Source: Parelaphostrongylus tenuis
Lineage: Eukaryota; Nematoda; Chromadorea; Rhabditida; Metastrongylidae
Length of the DNA: 64,000 nucleotides
Direction: 5' to 3'
NCBI GenBank assembly: GCA_019055375.1
Contig: JAHQIW010001543.1
Span: forward strand, 1 to 64,000
In this document: one piece after another, positions 35,461 through 47,831 of the stretch
How positions within the stretch are numbered: the stretch's first letter is position 1
Layout of the letters: every line of letters starts with the position of its first letter
Translations under genes and position numbers: made by a program
The notes under the pieces: model-generated
What the model saw: the letters and a program-made list of their open reading frames with translations, nothing else
Told to the model about the DNA's origin: nothing
Databases searched by the model: none

Positions 35461-36712
35461 TTCGCTCCAATGATGGCGAATCGACATACGCCAACCATAC
35501 TGTCAAATAGGCATTTCGGAGCTGAAAATAATGAACTAGATAAATATATACAAAACTGTCATAAAACACGACACGAAAATGAAAAAAAAAATTGAAATCC
35601 CAAAATATTTCCGGAGCTTTTTGCTCAACCAAGTAGTACTGAAAGCATTTTTCAGCAGTAAAATCTCCGTTAGATCCAGCATTGTTTGCTTGGAAGCATT
35701 TTCTCCAAAAAATGCTCGGAAAAAAATCACAAATGCCAAAACATTAAATCTATTCAAACATTTGCAATAAAAAAAAACGACATTTCGTATTTCTCAGAAG
35801 ATTCTTCTCCAAAAGTTCTAGAAATGATTCAAATCAGAAAAGTGTTTACAAGCGCTATGCGAGCAAAATAGGACTTCACTACGCGAAACGCCCACTGTCC
35901 TCTCTCATCTTAGAAATTGAGAATTTCAACAAAGGAAGAATTTTTGCTTCACAACAAAATTGGTGTGCTAGTGTTATTAGTATTTCTGTGACCAATTCTG
36001 AGATGAATTTCCGATTATTTTTAATGTTGGTGGATCAGTGTTGTTTCTCGTTCGCTCCTCAGTCCTACGGTGAGAATCTGGTAGATATACCTCTTTTGGT
36101 CAATGTCTTCATTAACGAATTTCAAAGTTATACTATACGGGAGGGCTTGTTAGGATATCAACACTCAAAGAATGCGACTTGCTGTCAGCAGCATTTTACA
36201 TTAGCAGTCTTGCTTCATTTTTATCAATTTGTCAATCTTTTTAAAAGAGTTTTTCTTGCAAGTGCATCTTGAACGGCGGCGTTCTGCCGAATACGAATCT
36301 CTTCACTTTTGTGAGATTTATGGCGCATTAATTCAAATGGAATGATGGGAACCGAAATCAAGCAGAGACCGTGAGACAAAGGCGCATTTAGTGGGATTAT
36401 GGTTAGGTGATTGCTTCACGTGCTTATTCTTCATCCAGTATATGATATTATTCGTTTGGTTGACCATTTTCCAAATTATTTGGTAGAGGAACTTCTTCTA
36501 GGGTTCAATTACAATAAATTTTATCCTGAAATCGAGACGTGACTCTTTGGAAGTGGAAAGCTGCAAAAACTTCTTCCATGTTAACTTGCTAGTGCTAAAC
36601 CTCGGATCCGTATTGTCTCGTAAATATCTGATGCAAAGTGGCAAGTTCATTTCAAGCCGGGTGCAACATCTGGCAAATTTTTCAGGAGTTTCAAGTAAGC
36701 AGCCATACGGTC
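35461..36712. other. U3 upstream flank of copy C
   Basis: Aligns with about 2560-3562 (U1) and 20200-21400 (U2). No exon seen. Confidence 0.5.
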
Positions 36713-39700
36713 ATGGAGACACTTCTAACGACCAGCCTCCTCATTATTAACGTGCTAATCATCACGACAGTGTGGGGATGTGGAGTGATGCCACCGGGTC
36801 AAGGTACTGAGTAAAAAGTTGTTGAGTACGGCAACTAACTACAATTTCAAACATGTGATTTCGAACTTTGGTCAGACAAAATATATTCCCCTTTCAAGCG
36901 GACTAAGAGGTTGCAAATTCCAAGACATAGATGGAATGTATGGAGTTTTGAATTGCAAATTAAAAAAGAGACTTCAGAGATTTTGATCAAAATTACATGA
37001 TTTTTCATTATTCACTACATAACCTAGAAGATCTCTTTGTAGAGAGGACTAAAAATCTCATCGTCAGTGGCTTTAGTTTACCTGTTTCCATGGTTTACTC
37101 TGGAGAGACCACTATTCGGATTAAGGCTCCTGGCATTGCACCAACTAAGGAAGCTGCTAAAGGATCGATTGAACGTCTTGTGATGCAAACAGTGAGTTTG
37201 TAATTTTTCGATTCCACACTTTACTTAGCACTTTTTTCTTCCCGTCATCACAGTGTTTTTTCACTGCGCTCATCCCAGTACTTCATCATTTCAACCGCTT
37301 TTGGTCTTCATCTTGAACCGTGTGGAACACTCGTTGAGCGAGTCCCTTGCAATCTTGAGAATAGCCATCATAGGACGTTGTTGTTGACTGCTGGAGACAC
37401 TGGAAGATGGGGGGAGGGGGGGGGGGTGGTGGAACTCGACTCCATGTGCGCCGTGATTAACATCAAAACCACTCGGCTGCTGCTCCCCATTCTTCGATAG
37501 CGCTTTTTTTTTATTTAGAATTCGTATAAAAGTAAGCTTCAATTTTCTGGCAATTTGATAGTCGCATAGTGCAAGCACAGCAAGCATACTTGTATATAAA
37601 TTCGCAATAAACATCTCTTCATCAATAATTGCTTTGGAGAGTGGCCGAGTCGTTGCCATGCTTGTCGCAGTGCAGCAGGCCGAGCCCAACCCTCCTCCCT
37701 CCTCTTCGTTCTCCCCCCTCCAACACTCTCTGACAGTCAATAACGAACGCCTACTAAGCGCCACATCTAGGCTATCTTCAAGATAGCAAGGATACTCGTC
37801 CAACCAGAATTCCATACGTTCAAGAAGAAAACAAAAAAAAAACGATCAAACGCACTATGATCCGGAATCCGCGTAGTGAAAGAAAAATACTGTGAAGGCG
37901 GATAGTAAAGTGCTAGAATAAACGCACTGATATTTAGGTCTTCGATGTTCTAGAACAACAAGGTCGTAGCGCTGTCCTCTCCGATGCGTTAATCTCTACT
38001 CTTTTGAGTCAACTTAGAATCCAGATAAATTACGATCCACTGGAATGCCAAGGTGCGACTGTTAGCGAAGATCCACAGGCGGCGAGTAAGTTCCCAACTT
38101 CTATGGTCATTGCAAGATAGTACACCTATAACGCTTAAAAACATTCGAACAGTTACATTCTTTAATAATGCTAATAATTCGTCTTATGTTGAAGATGTGC
38201 ACCTGTAAAAAAACGCTTGTTTAATCCATGCTTATGGGAATTTCTGAAAGGATTCTTAGGAATGTTTGATAATCATTTTTAAAACATGCATGTAATCTCT
38301 TATGGGCACTTACACTGCGATACACGGATTTCGGTCTCAATAACCTCGTCAGTTGCACAGTGCCTTTCGTCTTAGCCAATCCTCTTGAACCCTTCAACAA
38401 CCCCTTACATATAGGAGACGCAGACGTACAATTTACGCTTGCCATTAAGTGAAAATATCAATGAATGGGTAGTGTTGTACATTCGATTGCTCTTGGCTGG
38501 TATCGTGAAAAACATCATACCTTTCGTATCGAGTGTTTCTTTAAGTTACTGTGTAACTGGCGAGGCTGTTAAGGCCGAAACACGTGTATACCAGTGTTTA
38601 AGTGCCTATTACTCGCCACATGTATGGCTCAAAAATAATTATCAGGCACATGGAAATTTGAGCGTGGTCTTGAGAAAACACTCGAAACGAAAGGTGATTT
38701 CAAGAGTTATGCTCACTTACCCAAATACATCCCAAAGATTTGTCGTCCTGTCGTATCTGAGTGGTGTTGAACTGCGAGGTACAGCGCATGTTTATTAATC
38801 CAGCAGCATCTATCAGCTGGCAAGGAATTCAATGTTTTTAGCCGGGAAGCCCAGCTAAAAGTAAGGCCGTACTAGGAATGACCGACGTCTTAGTATCTAA
38901 CCGTATGCTACTCTCAAAGTGGCAAATTGGTCCACGAAGGCTGGCGACTGCCAGATGTGGTGACGATCTGAAAATCTCCGGCTGGCGCACACTCGGACTT
39001 CAGGAAACGAAAGGAGCTAATCCGGCACAGTTTGTGCCTTGAAACCCGCATACTGATACTCCGTCCACGAGGTCAGGTGGTGATAAGACCGATGAGATGC
39101 GATCAAATTTTGAGTCTAAACGGATCTCAATGGTAACGAGTAAAACGAACAGCTCAGCGACTCGCCGGAGACTGCCTCTTAGTTTGCATTTTAAGCACCA
39201 GAACAGTCTCCTTCGATATCGACCTATACGCTCTTTTCAAAGCTGTTGGTCACATCACACTTCATTTTATAACCCTACAAAGGACGTAAGCAGAAAGACA
39301 GGATTTTGAAAATCACGCGAAGAAAATCCCGCAAATCGTGGAGAGAAGTTCCCGCTCCAAAATGTCGCACTTCGTCGTGCCCTCATTGAACTTTCAATTA
39401 GATAGTTCGTTAGAAATAGTGTCATCATTCTTGGCTATTCTTCTTCTCCAACTGCCGTGTCAAAAGAAGGTCATTTACTAAACAGTTACTTAACAACTTG
39501 TACGGCTGATGAGGGTGAATTGAACGCGTTCCAAAGAAGAGTTGATGAATGAAAAACGTTCTTTAAAACTCCTACCTGCAACACGTCTTTACCACGCAAA
39601 TTCTTTTTTCAAGAAGAGGGAAAATGGGTGGTAGACATGGAACTCTCAACGACACTATGCATGTGGAAATCGATCATATACTTACCAACAAGATCTAGTG

Positions 39701-42700
39701 CTTCTTTGACACTTCAGTAGTACCAGAATTCTGCACTGAATCCGATCACTACCTCTCTCGATTTAGGTTTGACTGAGCTATAACCTGACAAGTGATGTCA
39801 TCGCTCAAGAAAAGCAAACAAGTCGCTCACGATGAGGATGTTCTCGATACAATTCTGTACTCGTATGATTGTGAGATGATAGGAGATTCAACCGAAAGCT
39901 ACGAGCTCCTTACCGATAAACTTACAACCTTCGCCAAACTCAAATCAATCCTCCAAACGAAGGGTTTAGATTATAATTCTAATGCCACTAAAAAGTTAGT
40001 CGAAAAGCGAAGAATACTAAAACTCGGTTTCTCTGCATACTTATCTAGACTGATAATGAATGCCAGCTAGAAGAGTTTTGCATGAGGATTTGGCAAAAGA
40101 GCTATCAGAAGCAGCATAAGAACAATTTAGTCTGAAGAAATGCTTTTAAACTTTTGCTAATGTTATGTTTTGCTATCCGCCCTACTGAATGAGGATTGGA
40201 TCATTACTACATCCTACCATGATATGGAATTGATAACAGATAATTGCTACACTAGTCTTTTCTTCCTTTAACTTCGTCTCTGTTCCATAATCTCCACTGG
40301 TAAGGGGCACCACCCACGATTTTTGCCTTCTAACTTTGAATTGTAATAGGATGCATGAAAAGTGCAACGCCAAGACATAGCAATACTACCGACTTTCTGA
40401 GAGCTGGAGGTTATTGCATTGTGCTTCTCGCACCGTATATGACATCTTATCTTCGAAGATTAAAATTTTGGGGAGAAACGTCACGCTCTGTTGCCCTACC
40501 CGAGAAATCACAAAGAAGTTTTGTAAGTACCGTTTAGAGTGCTTCTTGGATGTACTCTACAGATTGTTCACGAAGGCGAATCTTTCGCACATATCGCAGG
40601 TAGTGGATCTGACAAACCAGTTGATCAGGTAGGATTCTGACAAGGATCCTGCTGCAGTAATCACATCAGAATCGTGTTACGGATCATAGAATTTCATTGG
40701 GGAGTATTATGTGTCCCTAATTCAAAATTTATCGATTATGAGAAAGCATTCGACAACGTCAAAACGGATTAAATCCTAGTAGTGCCCGTTGACCGAGGCG
40801 TAAAGTTGTCCTATGCACAAATATTGGCCACTGCTATAGAATGCAGCGCGAAAATTCAGCTTTTACATTAATTTCTCACAATCTCTTTAGAGAAGGGCTT
40901 CGACAAGGCGATACAATATCGCTAAAGCACTACACGGAGAAGTCGCCCGATTGAGACGGAAAGGCACACGTGTTGGTGAAAAAATCCTGTCATAGTTCGT
41001 CTTCTTGATGACACTGTTACCTTTTCGAGGAGTACTAGTGAAGCAAAAAAGATGCTCATTAAACAGATAGAACGGTAAAGCGGTGGACTACGCGCAAACA
41101 GAACGAAGACACAGTCTATGAAAAGTCCATGGTGCAAGGGTAAGCAAATCAAAGTGGATAGTTGTCGGATCACGATGACGTTAAAAAAACTTGCGCATCA
41201 CTCAAAAGCACTCGATCGCAATCTTCTAAATCTAGTCATTAACTAGAATATCTCAGTTTGAGCAGCTCAAATATTCCAAGACTATTCCGTCTGCAAGATC
41301 CAAAAATGCATACATCGGTAGTGAAACACAATTGTGCATGTTTCATAATAAGGTCAGATGATAGATGAACGAAAAATAGAATGGAATGAACTCTAGGGGA
41401 ATGCGAGTTTCCTTTTGGACAGTCACCCCTATGATGGGAGGACGTATTTATGGTTAAAGTCAGCCATCTGCATCTGCAGATGGAGATGGGTTTCATACTG
41501 AAAAAGCCATGCGTACGAACTCTATTCGAAGCAGACTAAACCAAAGATAATTGCGTCAGAGAAAAGCGAATGTATTCAGGAGACGGCGCCATCAGTGATG
41601 ACGCGCCATCTCAGTATTCACAAGGGTGTCGGAATGGCCCATATTTAGAGGAAATCGTCCAACCACTATTTCCAATCAATTCTCTCTTGCACAGTTACTG
41701 TTCACAGTATTAGCCTGCTTTGAAAATAGTGACGACCACAAGAATCATTGCGTTTTTATACAATGCTTCTTTCTGTAAATGTTAGTGGTTGAATTTAACT
41801 GCAAACACACCCGTCCATCGTTTGATGGTCGTCCAAAAAATCTTTTGCTTTTTCTTGAAGTTCACTCCATTCTTCTTATGCTTATCATCTGCTGTTTCCA
41901 CTGAGTGAAGTAATTGATGTACCATGGAAAGCCTTTGGAAGAGAATCAGTGTGTGATGAGAATAGTGAAAAACTCATTTTTTTCATTCTTCATGCATATA
42001 AGTGAAAAGTCTTTCGGCTCCCTCTTTGAGCAATCTTAGTAGTTTCACAGACACTTATATTTCTTCTTGAACCACGATACCTCCAGAGTCAATGCCTGGT
42101 ATATTAGCATAGTAATTACGGGTTTCGAAATCTCAAAGCTATTATATTGGTCATGTGATGTTTTATTGTATTCATTCCTGCAATTAGTGCAAAACGCGGG
42201 AAGAGAAGCCTCTGCCGAAAATATTCATTAATGCTCCAACGAATACACAACATCTGTCAAGTTATTCTACTGTGTAGTATACATTTAGGAGAAACGCGGA
42301 AATTAGTGATAAAAACTAGCTCTCGTTTTTGTCCGTCCTTTCAGTGAAAAACATCTTGGAAAAAGAAGTTATTTGCAGTCAATGGAGATATGAATAAAGT
42401 ACCACACTGTATAATTATCGGTGGCACAGTGACCGGCACATGCCGTGTAGAAAACGCACGCGTTGACTGCGGGATGATAGGCACGCCCATGAAAACCGCA
42501 GCTATTTCCACCAACTATACGATGTTCTCAGGAACTCTCACGGTTTGAAGGTCTTTCTTCACTATACAAATTCGTTTTAGAAAGAATATGTTTAGACCAC
42601 GAACATCATCATGGCGAATTGGTCAAGAGAGATGTGGCAAAGAGTAGTCAATAGAGCGATTCGAATGTTGGCATCGGCGTCCATTTGCATCAAACTTCTT

Positions 42701-42757
42701 CTCCGCATCTGTAACTGTCACCTAAAACATGAGTTCCATTGTGAAGTATTGAAATAA
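36713..42757 (+). CDS. secreted nematode protein, copy C, C-terminus frameshifted
   Basis: Exons are 36713-36803, 37043-37191, 37938-38085, 42379-42542 and 42596-42757 (714 bases, 237 aa), with the same exon sizes and phases as copy A except for one codon less in exon 4. Signal peptide (LLIINVLIITTVWG), then CGVMPPGQ, FSLPVSMVY, VFDVLEQQGRSAVLSDAL and GTLT|TTNIIMANWSREMWQ follow copy A closely. After RMLAS one extra base at about 42676-42677 shifts the frame. The conserved GPF-SNFF end is replaced by about 28 residues containing four cysteines, and an AATAAA (42753-42758) overlaps the new stop. The protein may still be secreted; altered function or recent loss are both possible. Introns 2 and 3 are full of inserted elements. 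Confidence 0.7.
37300..37825. repeat. hairpin element in intron 2 of copy C
   Basis: The left arm, about 37310-37500, reads as the inverse of the right arm, about 37632-37820 (CTCGTTGAGCGAGTCCCTTG against CAAGGATACTCGTCCAACC). Each arm is a copy of the repeat with the GTGGCCGAGT A-box-like stretch. The G-run near 37410 and the C-rich run near 37690 are part of the arms. The 174-codon minus-strand frame over it is not a gene. Confidence 0.65.
38275..38720. mobile_element. palindromic MITE-like element in intron 3 of copy C
   Basis: The core near 38310-38380 (GATACACGGATTTCGG, CGTCAGTTGCACAGTGCC) and a second inverted core near 38575-38610 (CCGAAACACGTGTATACCAG) are followed by the family end (TTTGAGCGTGGTCTTGAG, ACACTCGAAACGAAAGGTG). 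Confidence 0.6.
39420..41560 (+). mobile_element. decayed RTE-2 relic in intron 3 of copy C
   Basis: EKAFDNVKTD near 40739, then PVDRGVKLSYAQ and GLRQGDTIS near 40898, are reverse-transcriptase remnants separated by stops. The downstream end (CGTTTGATGGTCGTCC near 41819) aligns with 7373-7392 beyond the relic in copy A. It was therefore inherited from the ancestral gene. Borders approximate. Confidence 0.6.
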
Positions 42758-43404
42758 ATCATGCATTGCGTGATTGTTCTAATTTGATTTTGAAAAGGCT
42801 CTGAAATATTAAGCCACAAATTATTGATTTGTATAAGGGATCAAAGTTCTATACAATGACATTGTCCAAATGCTCCTGCTAATTGGTTGAAAATTTTGCG
42901 TAAAATCACAACGGAAAGTTTTTCAACATTTACAAATGGAAAAGATGTTCGTTCCATATGAAATTTTTTTGGAACAAAGCACGTTTATCGTGAAATGTTC
43001 CTTTTCAACCCTTTCAGCACCACCAGTTGCCACCGGCACGCGTGGCGCTTATCGCAGCCGATGAGCGTTAATGTAATTGGCTTAGAGTTTTTTTTTTTAC
43101 CGTTTTGAAAATAAGTCTAGAGCTTCTTGTAGTACTACACGATCTTTCTAGACACTCGCATGCTTTAGGTGTAGATATAACATTTACGGCTGCATAAAAA
43201 GCTCTCTTTTACGAGCAAACGCAATGTGATGCATTCTTTCAATTAAAATTGCTCGTACAAAGAAAATTAATTTTTAGAAATTCCATCAGTTATGATATAT
43301 TTACTTTGTACAGCACTTAAAAGTTACAACAGTTCTTGGAAATTGGAAAACAATAAATCGTCCTGCCAATGTCCACACCTATATTCAAAAAAAAAAAATC
43401 TTTT
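42758..43404. other. 3' flank of copy C
   Basis: Loosely aligns with 8305-8900 in U1 at first. Nothing coding recognised. Confidence 0.4.
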
Positions 43405-43800
43405 CATTCTGACGCAAACGTTTTTTGCACAGTACTCCACATATCGGGTATACTATAAGATCATGCCACTGCAAGTGGCAGTCAAAATAGAAAGAATTTA
43501 GACTGATTATCGATATACAATGTCTGTCAACACAAGTGGGTTCAATGCCGATAGCGGCTGCCCCGCCAGACCGTCGACGGTTGGCTGTTGGCAAACAACG
43601 CGTTATAGCGTAAATAATAGTGCCGTGCAACAGCGAGCGTCGGTAGTGCAAACGGTTAGCATACGCTCCCGGAAAGTGTGAGATCTGAGTTCGAATCCCG
43701 GCTGACGCAAACGCTTTTGCACAGTACTCCACATATTGGGTATACTATAAGATCAATCACTGCAAGTGGCAGTCAAAATAGAAAGGATTTAGACTCAATC
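43405..43800 (+). repeat. SINE-like repeat, tandem: tail, then full unit
   Basis: A tail of about 95 bases (43405-43504: GCACAGTACTCCACATAT ... AGTGGCAGTCAAAATAGAAA) is repeated at 43705-43798 after a full unit. In the unit, 43637-43708 folds as a 72-base tRNA-like cloverleaf: a perfect 7-base-pair acceptor stem (GCGTCGG with CTGACGC), a 4-pair D stem, a 5-pair anticodon stem with loop CCCGGAA, and T loop TTCGAAT. C instead of T before the anticodon, and mismatches in the T stem, argue against a working tRNA. Confidence 0.65.
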
Positions 43801-43894
43801 TTTTCATTCTTTTTTGACGTCTTGGTAATCATTCCATAGTCTCGAGAATCAAAACGGTGTCATTTATTTTTTGTTAGTGGAAATTTTTCTCGCA

Positions 43895-44210
43895 GAGTTT
43901 ACATCAATAGAGAATGCACAGATGGGCCGGTCATAAGTAAGAAGATCAGACGACAGATGGACAAAACGAACTATAGTGTGGACTCTACGTGGTTACACCC
44001 GACGTCGAGGACGACTATTCACGCGTTTGGTGCACGTGTTTGTAAAAAGGATTAGTTATTTGTATTCGCAGCAGCCGACATTTTACGGATCATCTTACGA
44101 AATTCGGGTTAACAGCCATGTTCGAATCAGTTCACCACTAAGGACGACAATAGCCAGAAGAAAAGACAAATAGAAAATGTGCTGGGTCCGCACAACTCGT
44201 GAAAACGGAC
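43895..44210 (+). mobile_element. RTE-2 3'-end scrap
   Basis: The plus strand reads HRWAGH, then RSDDRWTKRTIVWTLRGYTR and RRGR: the Zn-knuckle-free C-terminal tail of RTE-type ORFs, equivalent to DRWTRAVTDWIPR in RTE-1. Only this end is present. Confidence 0.6.
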
Positions 44211-44473
44211 CGTCCAAGTATTCAAGTAAGTAAGTGTATTTTTTTCATGGTTTTGTATATATTATTTTATTATATGCAATGCTTGAAAGGTATAATAGTA
44301 ACTGAGAATATTGTATACAATACTTAAATAATAGTATCTGAAAATTAGAAAACAATGAAGAATTGTTGGCATTTTTCTCCTATCCGCACTCATATTCAGA
44401 AAAAAACTTTTCTTGACGTTTTAGTAGTCATTCTATTGTCTCGAGAATTTGAACGGTGTATTTACTATTCTAA

Positions 44474-47400
44474 TTTCCACGGACCTCCCTCTTTGAGGGA
44501 TCCCACCCGGTTAGTCGCGAGGGCACGTGGCGCGTCCCCAGGTGGTGGATAGGGGAATAAAACGCGAACCAAAAGCGACCGTGTGCTTCCCAGAGACGCA
44601 GGTGGATTCAGGGGAGAGCTCCCTGCTTCTGCAGCGCCGACTTGACAAAACTCTATTTCTACGAGTCAAGTCGGCCAAAAGCCTGCAATCAAGCGGCTGG
44701 GAAGTACATGGGAGGCGGTTAGGAGTCGCCTCCAACAAATAAGCTCCTCCCGCTCCTCCGAGAGAGACTGGCAAGCTACTCGTGAGTACCCAGCCCCACG
44801 TTTAGAGCCTGGCAAGCTATACGTTGGGTATCAAATTGCCAAAAACAGTAACAAATATGGGCCTCATTCCCCTGACCCCGAAAGAGCCCCTGGTACGGCA
44901 GCGCCAGGTAGGACGAGTACGGAGAGGCTGCTAAAATCTCAGGGCCGAACTAGGCTGCCAAGATCGAAACGGACTAAAATGACGATCTGTACCTACAACG
45001 CAAGAACCCTTGCTCACAATCCGCTGTAGAAGATCTATTGATTCAAGCAAGAAGAATAAGGTACGACGTCATTGGCCTGGCTGAGACGAGAAGGCGCCAT
45101 CCTTTTCACGCTGTTTATGACACCGGAGAAGAACTGTTCCTTGGTACATGCGATCGCAGAGGTGTCGGCGGCGTTGGCGTCCTCGTCAATCGAATTTGAC
45201 CGTGAGCATTGATTCGTTTGAACAACTAACAACCCGTATCGGACGATTACGGTTGAAACGATGTGGTTCTATGCCGGCTTTGACCATCTTCGTTGCTTAC
45301 GCACCAACATCAAGCTATGACGAAGACGAAGTCGAAGCGTTCTATATGGACCTCGAAAAATTCTTCAGAGAAAGATCATACATTCTTCAAGGTCATTGTC
45401 GGAGATTTTAACGCAAAAATTGGACCTAGAAGAACGTCTGAAGAACGTCACATAGGGACCCACGGACTAGAATGGAATGAACAGGGTGAGAGGCTATCTG
45501 AGTTTATCATGACGACCCAAACCATCCATGGTAACTCGCAATTTCCAAAAGCCTCGTTCTCAGCGATGGACGTGGGAGTCTCCCAATGGAGAGTACCATA
45601 ACGAAATAGATCACATCTTAGTAATCGAAGGTTTTGCCTGACCGATGTCGCTGTTGTTCCTAAGTTCTACACGGGATCAGACCATCGCCTCCTTCGCGCA
45701 ACGTTCCGTTTTCGAGGAGAGGAGAGAAAGCCGCTAAATTCAAACAACGAAGTCCCAGAACTACCATAAACTGGGATGTATTCAAATCATTAGTCGGCTC
45801 TTGGGAAGATACCGTTGTCGACAACATCGACGAAGAATACGATCGACTCGTTGAATATCTTCACGTTAGCGCTATGAAAGCCGAGAGTCCTAAGGTCACG
45901 AAGAGACGCTTGTCTCCGCAGACACTCGAGCTGATACGTCAACGTGGAATCGCACGAGCTACAGGCAACCGAAACCTTACGTCCGAACTTGCGAAACGCT
46001 GCAGAGAAGCGATAAAAGAAGACCTCAAAGAGAGAAGAGCAGCAGTTATGGCAGAAGCTGCAGAAGCTGGGAAGAGCATTCGCAAAGCCCAGCGAGGCTT
46101 CGCCAACTATAAGACCAAGATGATTGCACTCCGATACCCTGACGGGACACTTACAGCTTCGAGAAGGGCTATGGAGAAAATCATCCACCAATACTACTCG
46201 GATCTCTTCGCTAGCCATGTCCTCTTACCGTCATATAAATTGAAAGAGGACGAATATGTCGTTCCACCGGTCCTCCCTTCCGAAATCCGACATGCTATAT
46301 CGTCGGTGAAGAACAGAACAACACCGGTCCAGACAGGATTAGACCAGAACACCTGAAGAACCTGCCGCCAGTTCTCATCAACACCCTGGCTCGGCTCTTC
46401 ACTCGCTACCTGTCAGAATGCAAGGTCCCTATTCAATGGAAAACCAGCAAGACCGTATTGTTGTTCAAAAAGGGAGACCTTCACGACATAGGCAATTATC
46501 GCCCAATCTGCTTGCTGTCCGTTGTCTATAAACTCTTTACTCGAGTCATCCTAAACAGGATTGACAGAACACTGGACGAAGGACAGCCATGCGAACAAGC
46601 AGGGTTCCGAAAAGGATTTAGTACCATAGACCACATCCACACGATTACAAGACTCACTGAAGTTTCACGAGAGTACAAGCAACCACTCTGTCTCACTTTC
46701 ATCGATCTGAAGAAAGCCTTTGATTCAGTGGAAACAGAAGCGGTTATAGAGGCTCTGGATAACCAGGGCGTCCCTACTCGGTACATAATGATCCTTCGTG
46801 AGCTTTATAAAGATTTCACGACCAAATATTTCCATTCTACAACAATATCACCATTGACGTAAGAAGAGGGGTTTCGACAAGGCGATACAATTTCGCCAAA
46901 ACTATTCACTGCCACCCTACAAAACGTCATGCGAACATTAGAATGGGACGAAATGGGAGTGAAAATTGACGGTCGACAATTAAACCATCTTCGCTTTGCT
47001 GACGATATCGTTCTCATAACACCAAACATCAGTCAAGCGGAACGAATGTTGACCGATTTCGATAACGCCTGTGGAAAGATTGGTCTTCAACTAAATCTAA
47101 CGAAAACGATGTTCATGAGGAACGGATGGGTTTCGAATGCCCCATTCACGCTCAACGGAACGACAATCTCCGAATGCTCCAGTTACGTCTATCTAGGTCG
47201 TGAAATCAACATGATGAACGACCTAGCTCCAGAGTTGAGCAGGAGGAAACGAGCGGCTTGGGGAACGTTTAAGAGCATCGAAGATGTAGTGAAGAGGACA
47301 AAGAACATCCGACTCCGTGCCCACCTTTTCGACTCGACAATTATCCCTGCCCTAACGTATGCAGCAGAAACCTGGTCGCTACGTAAGCAGGATGAAAGAT

Positions 47401-47819
47401 CACTTGCGTTATCGAACGCGCAGTCGAAAGGTCGATGCTAGGAGTATCCCGTATTTCGCAAATGAGAGAAAGGATCCGAAGTTCCGACCTACGTCAACGA
47501 TCGAAAATCAGAGACGCCGTTCTACACGCCAGGATATCGAAAATAAGGTGGGCCGGACACGTGATGCGCTTCAACGACAACCGATGGACGAGAGCCGTTA
47601 CCGACTGGATTCCTCGGACGTCAAGCGCTCTAAAGGAAGACCACTGACCCGTTGGTCCGATTTCTTCACGAAAGCGATAGAAGAAAGATATGATGCTCAG
47701 CGAATCTCTAGAGCGAGGAGGACCCACTGGGCTACTCTTGCACGCGATAGGAAAAATGGAAGAGTTGCTGGTACCCGCTCGAGTCACTCGACGATCAACG
47801 GACGACAGGTGACAGGTGA
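44474..47819 (+). mobile_element. RTE-1 non-LTR retrotransposon, near full length
   Basis: The 5' end is CCACGGACCTCCCTCTTTGA at about 44478; the 3' tail is GACAGGTGACAGGTGAT. Flanks TTTACTATTCTAA (44461-44473) and TTTATTTTCTAA (47820-47831) look like a 12-13-base target duplication. There is a 5' leader of about 500 bases, then the endonuclease/reverse-transcriptase frame. It lies in U3 between copy C and the flank that continues at about 49120, and is absent from U1. Confidence 0.9.
44975..47819 (+). pseudogene. RTE-1 endonuclease/reverse transcriptase ORF, frameshifted
   Basis: It starts MTICTYNARTLA, the usual N-terminus of the AP-type endonuclease that nicks target DNA. VIGLAETRR, FKVIVGDFNAKIG and WNEQGERL follow. 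The reverse transcriptase shows NYRPICLLSVVYKLFTRVI, EQAGFRKGFSTIDHIHT, CLTFIDLKKAFDS (motif A), RQGDTIS, and HLRFADDIVLI (motif C with the two catalytic Asp). The C-terminal tail is NDNRWTRAVTDWIP near 47570-47615. Stops or shifts near 45024, 45200, 45410, 46340, 46860 and 47430 break it into at least six pieces, so it is inactive although the catalytic motifs survive. About 950 codons if intact, normal for RTE. Confidence 0.85.
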
Positions 47820-47831
47820 TTTATTTTCTAA

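Noticed and set aside
37291..37815. 174-codon open frame on the minus strand
   Set aside because: It lies wholly within the hairpin element and its low-complexity G- and C-runs in intron 2 of copy C; the two halves are inverted copies of one repeat.
43637..43708. functional tRNA gene with CGG anticodon
   Set aside because: The fold is good, but the base before the anticodon is C instead of T, the T stem has mismatches, and the sequence is embedded in a dispersed repeat, so it is treated as SINE-like.
45790..46218. 142-codon minus-strand frame
   Set aside because: Antisense shadow of the RTE-1 linker region; the plus strand reads the known element protein.
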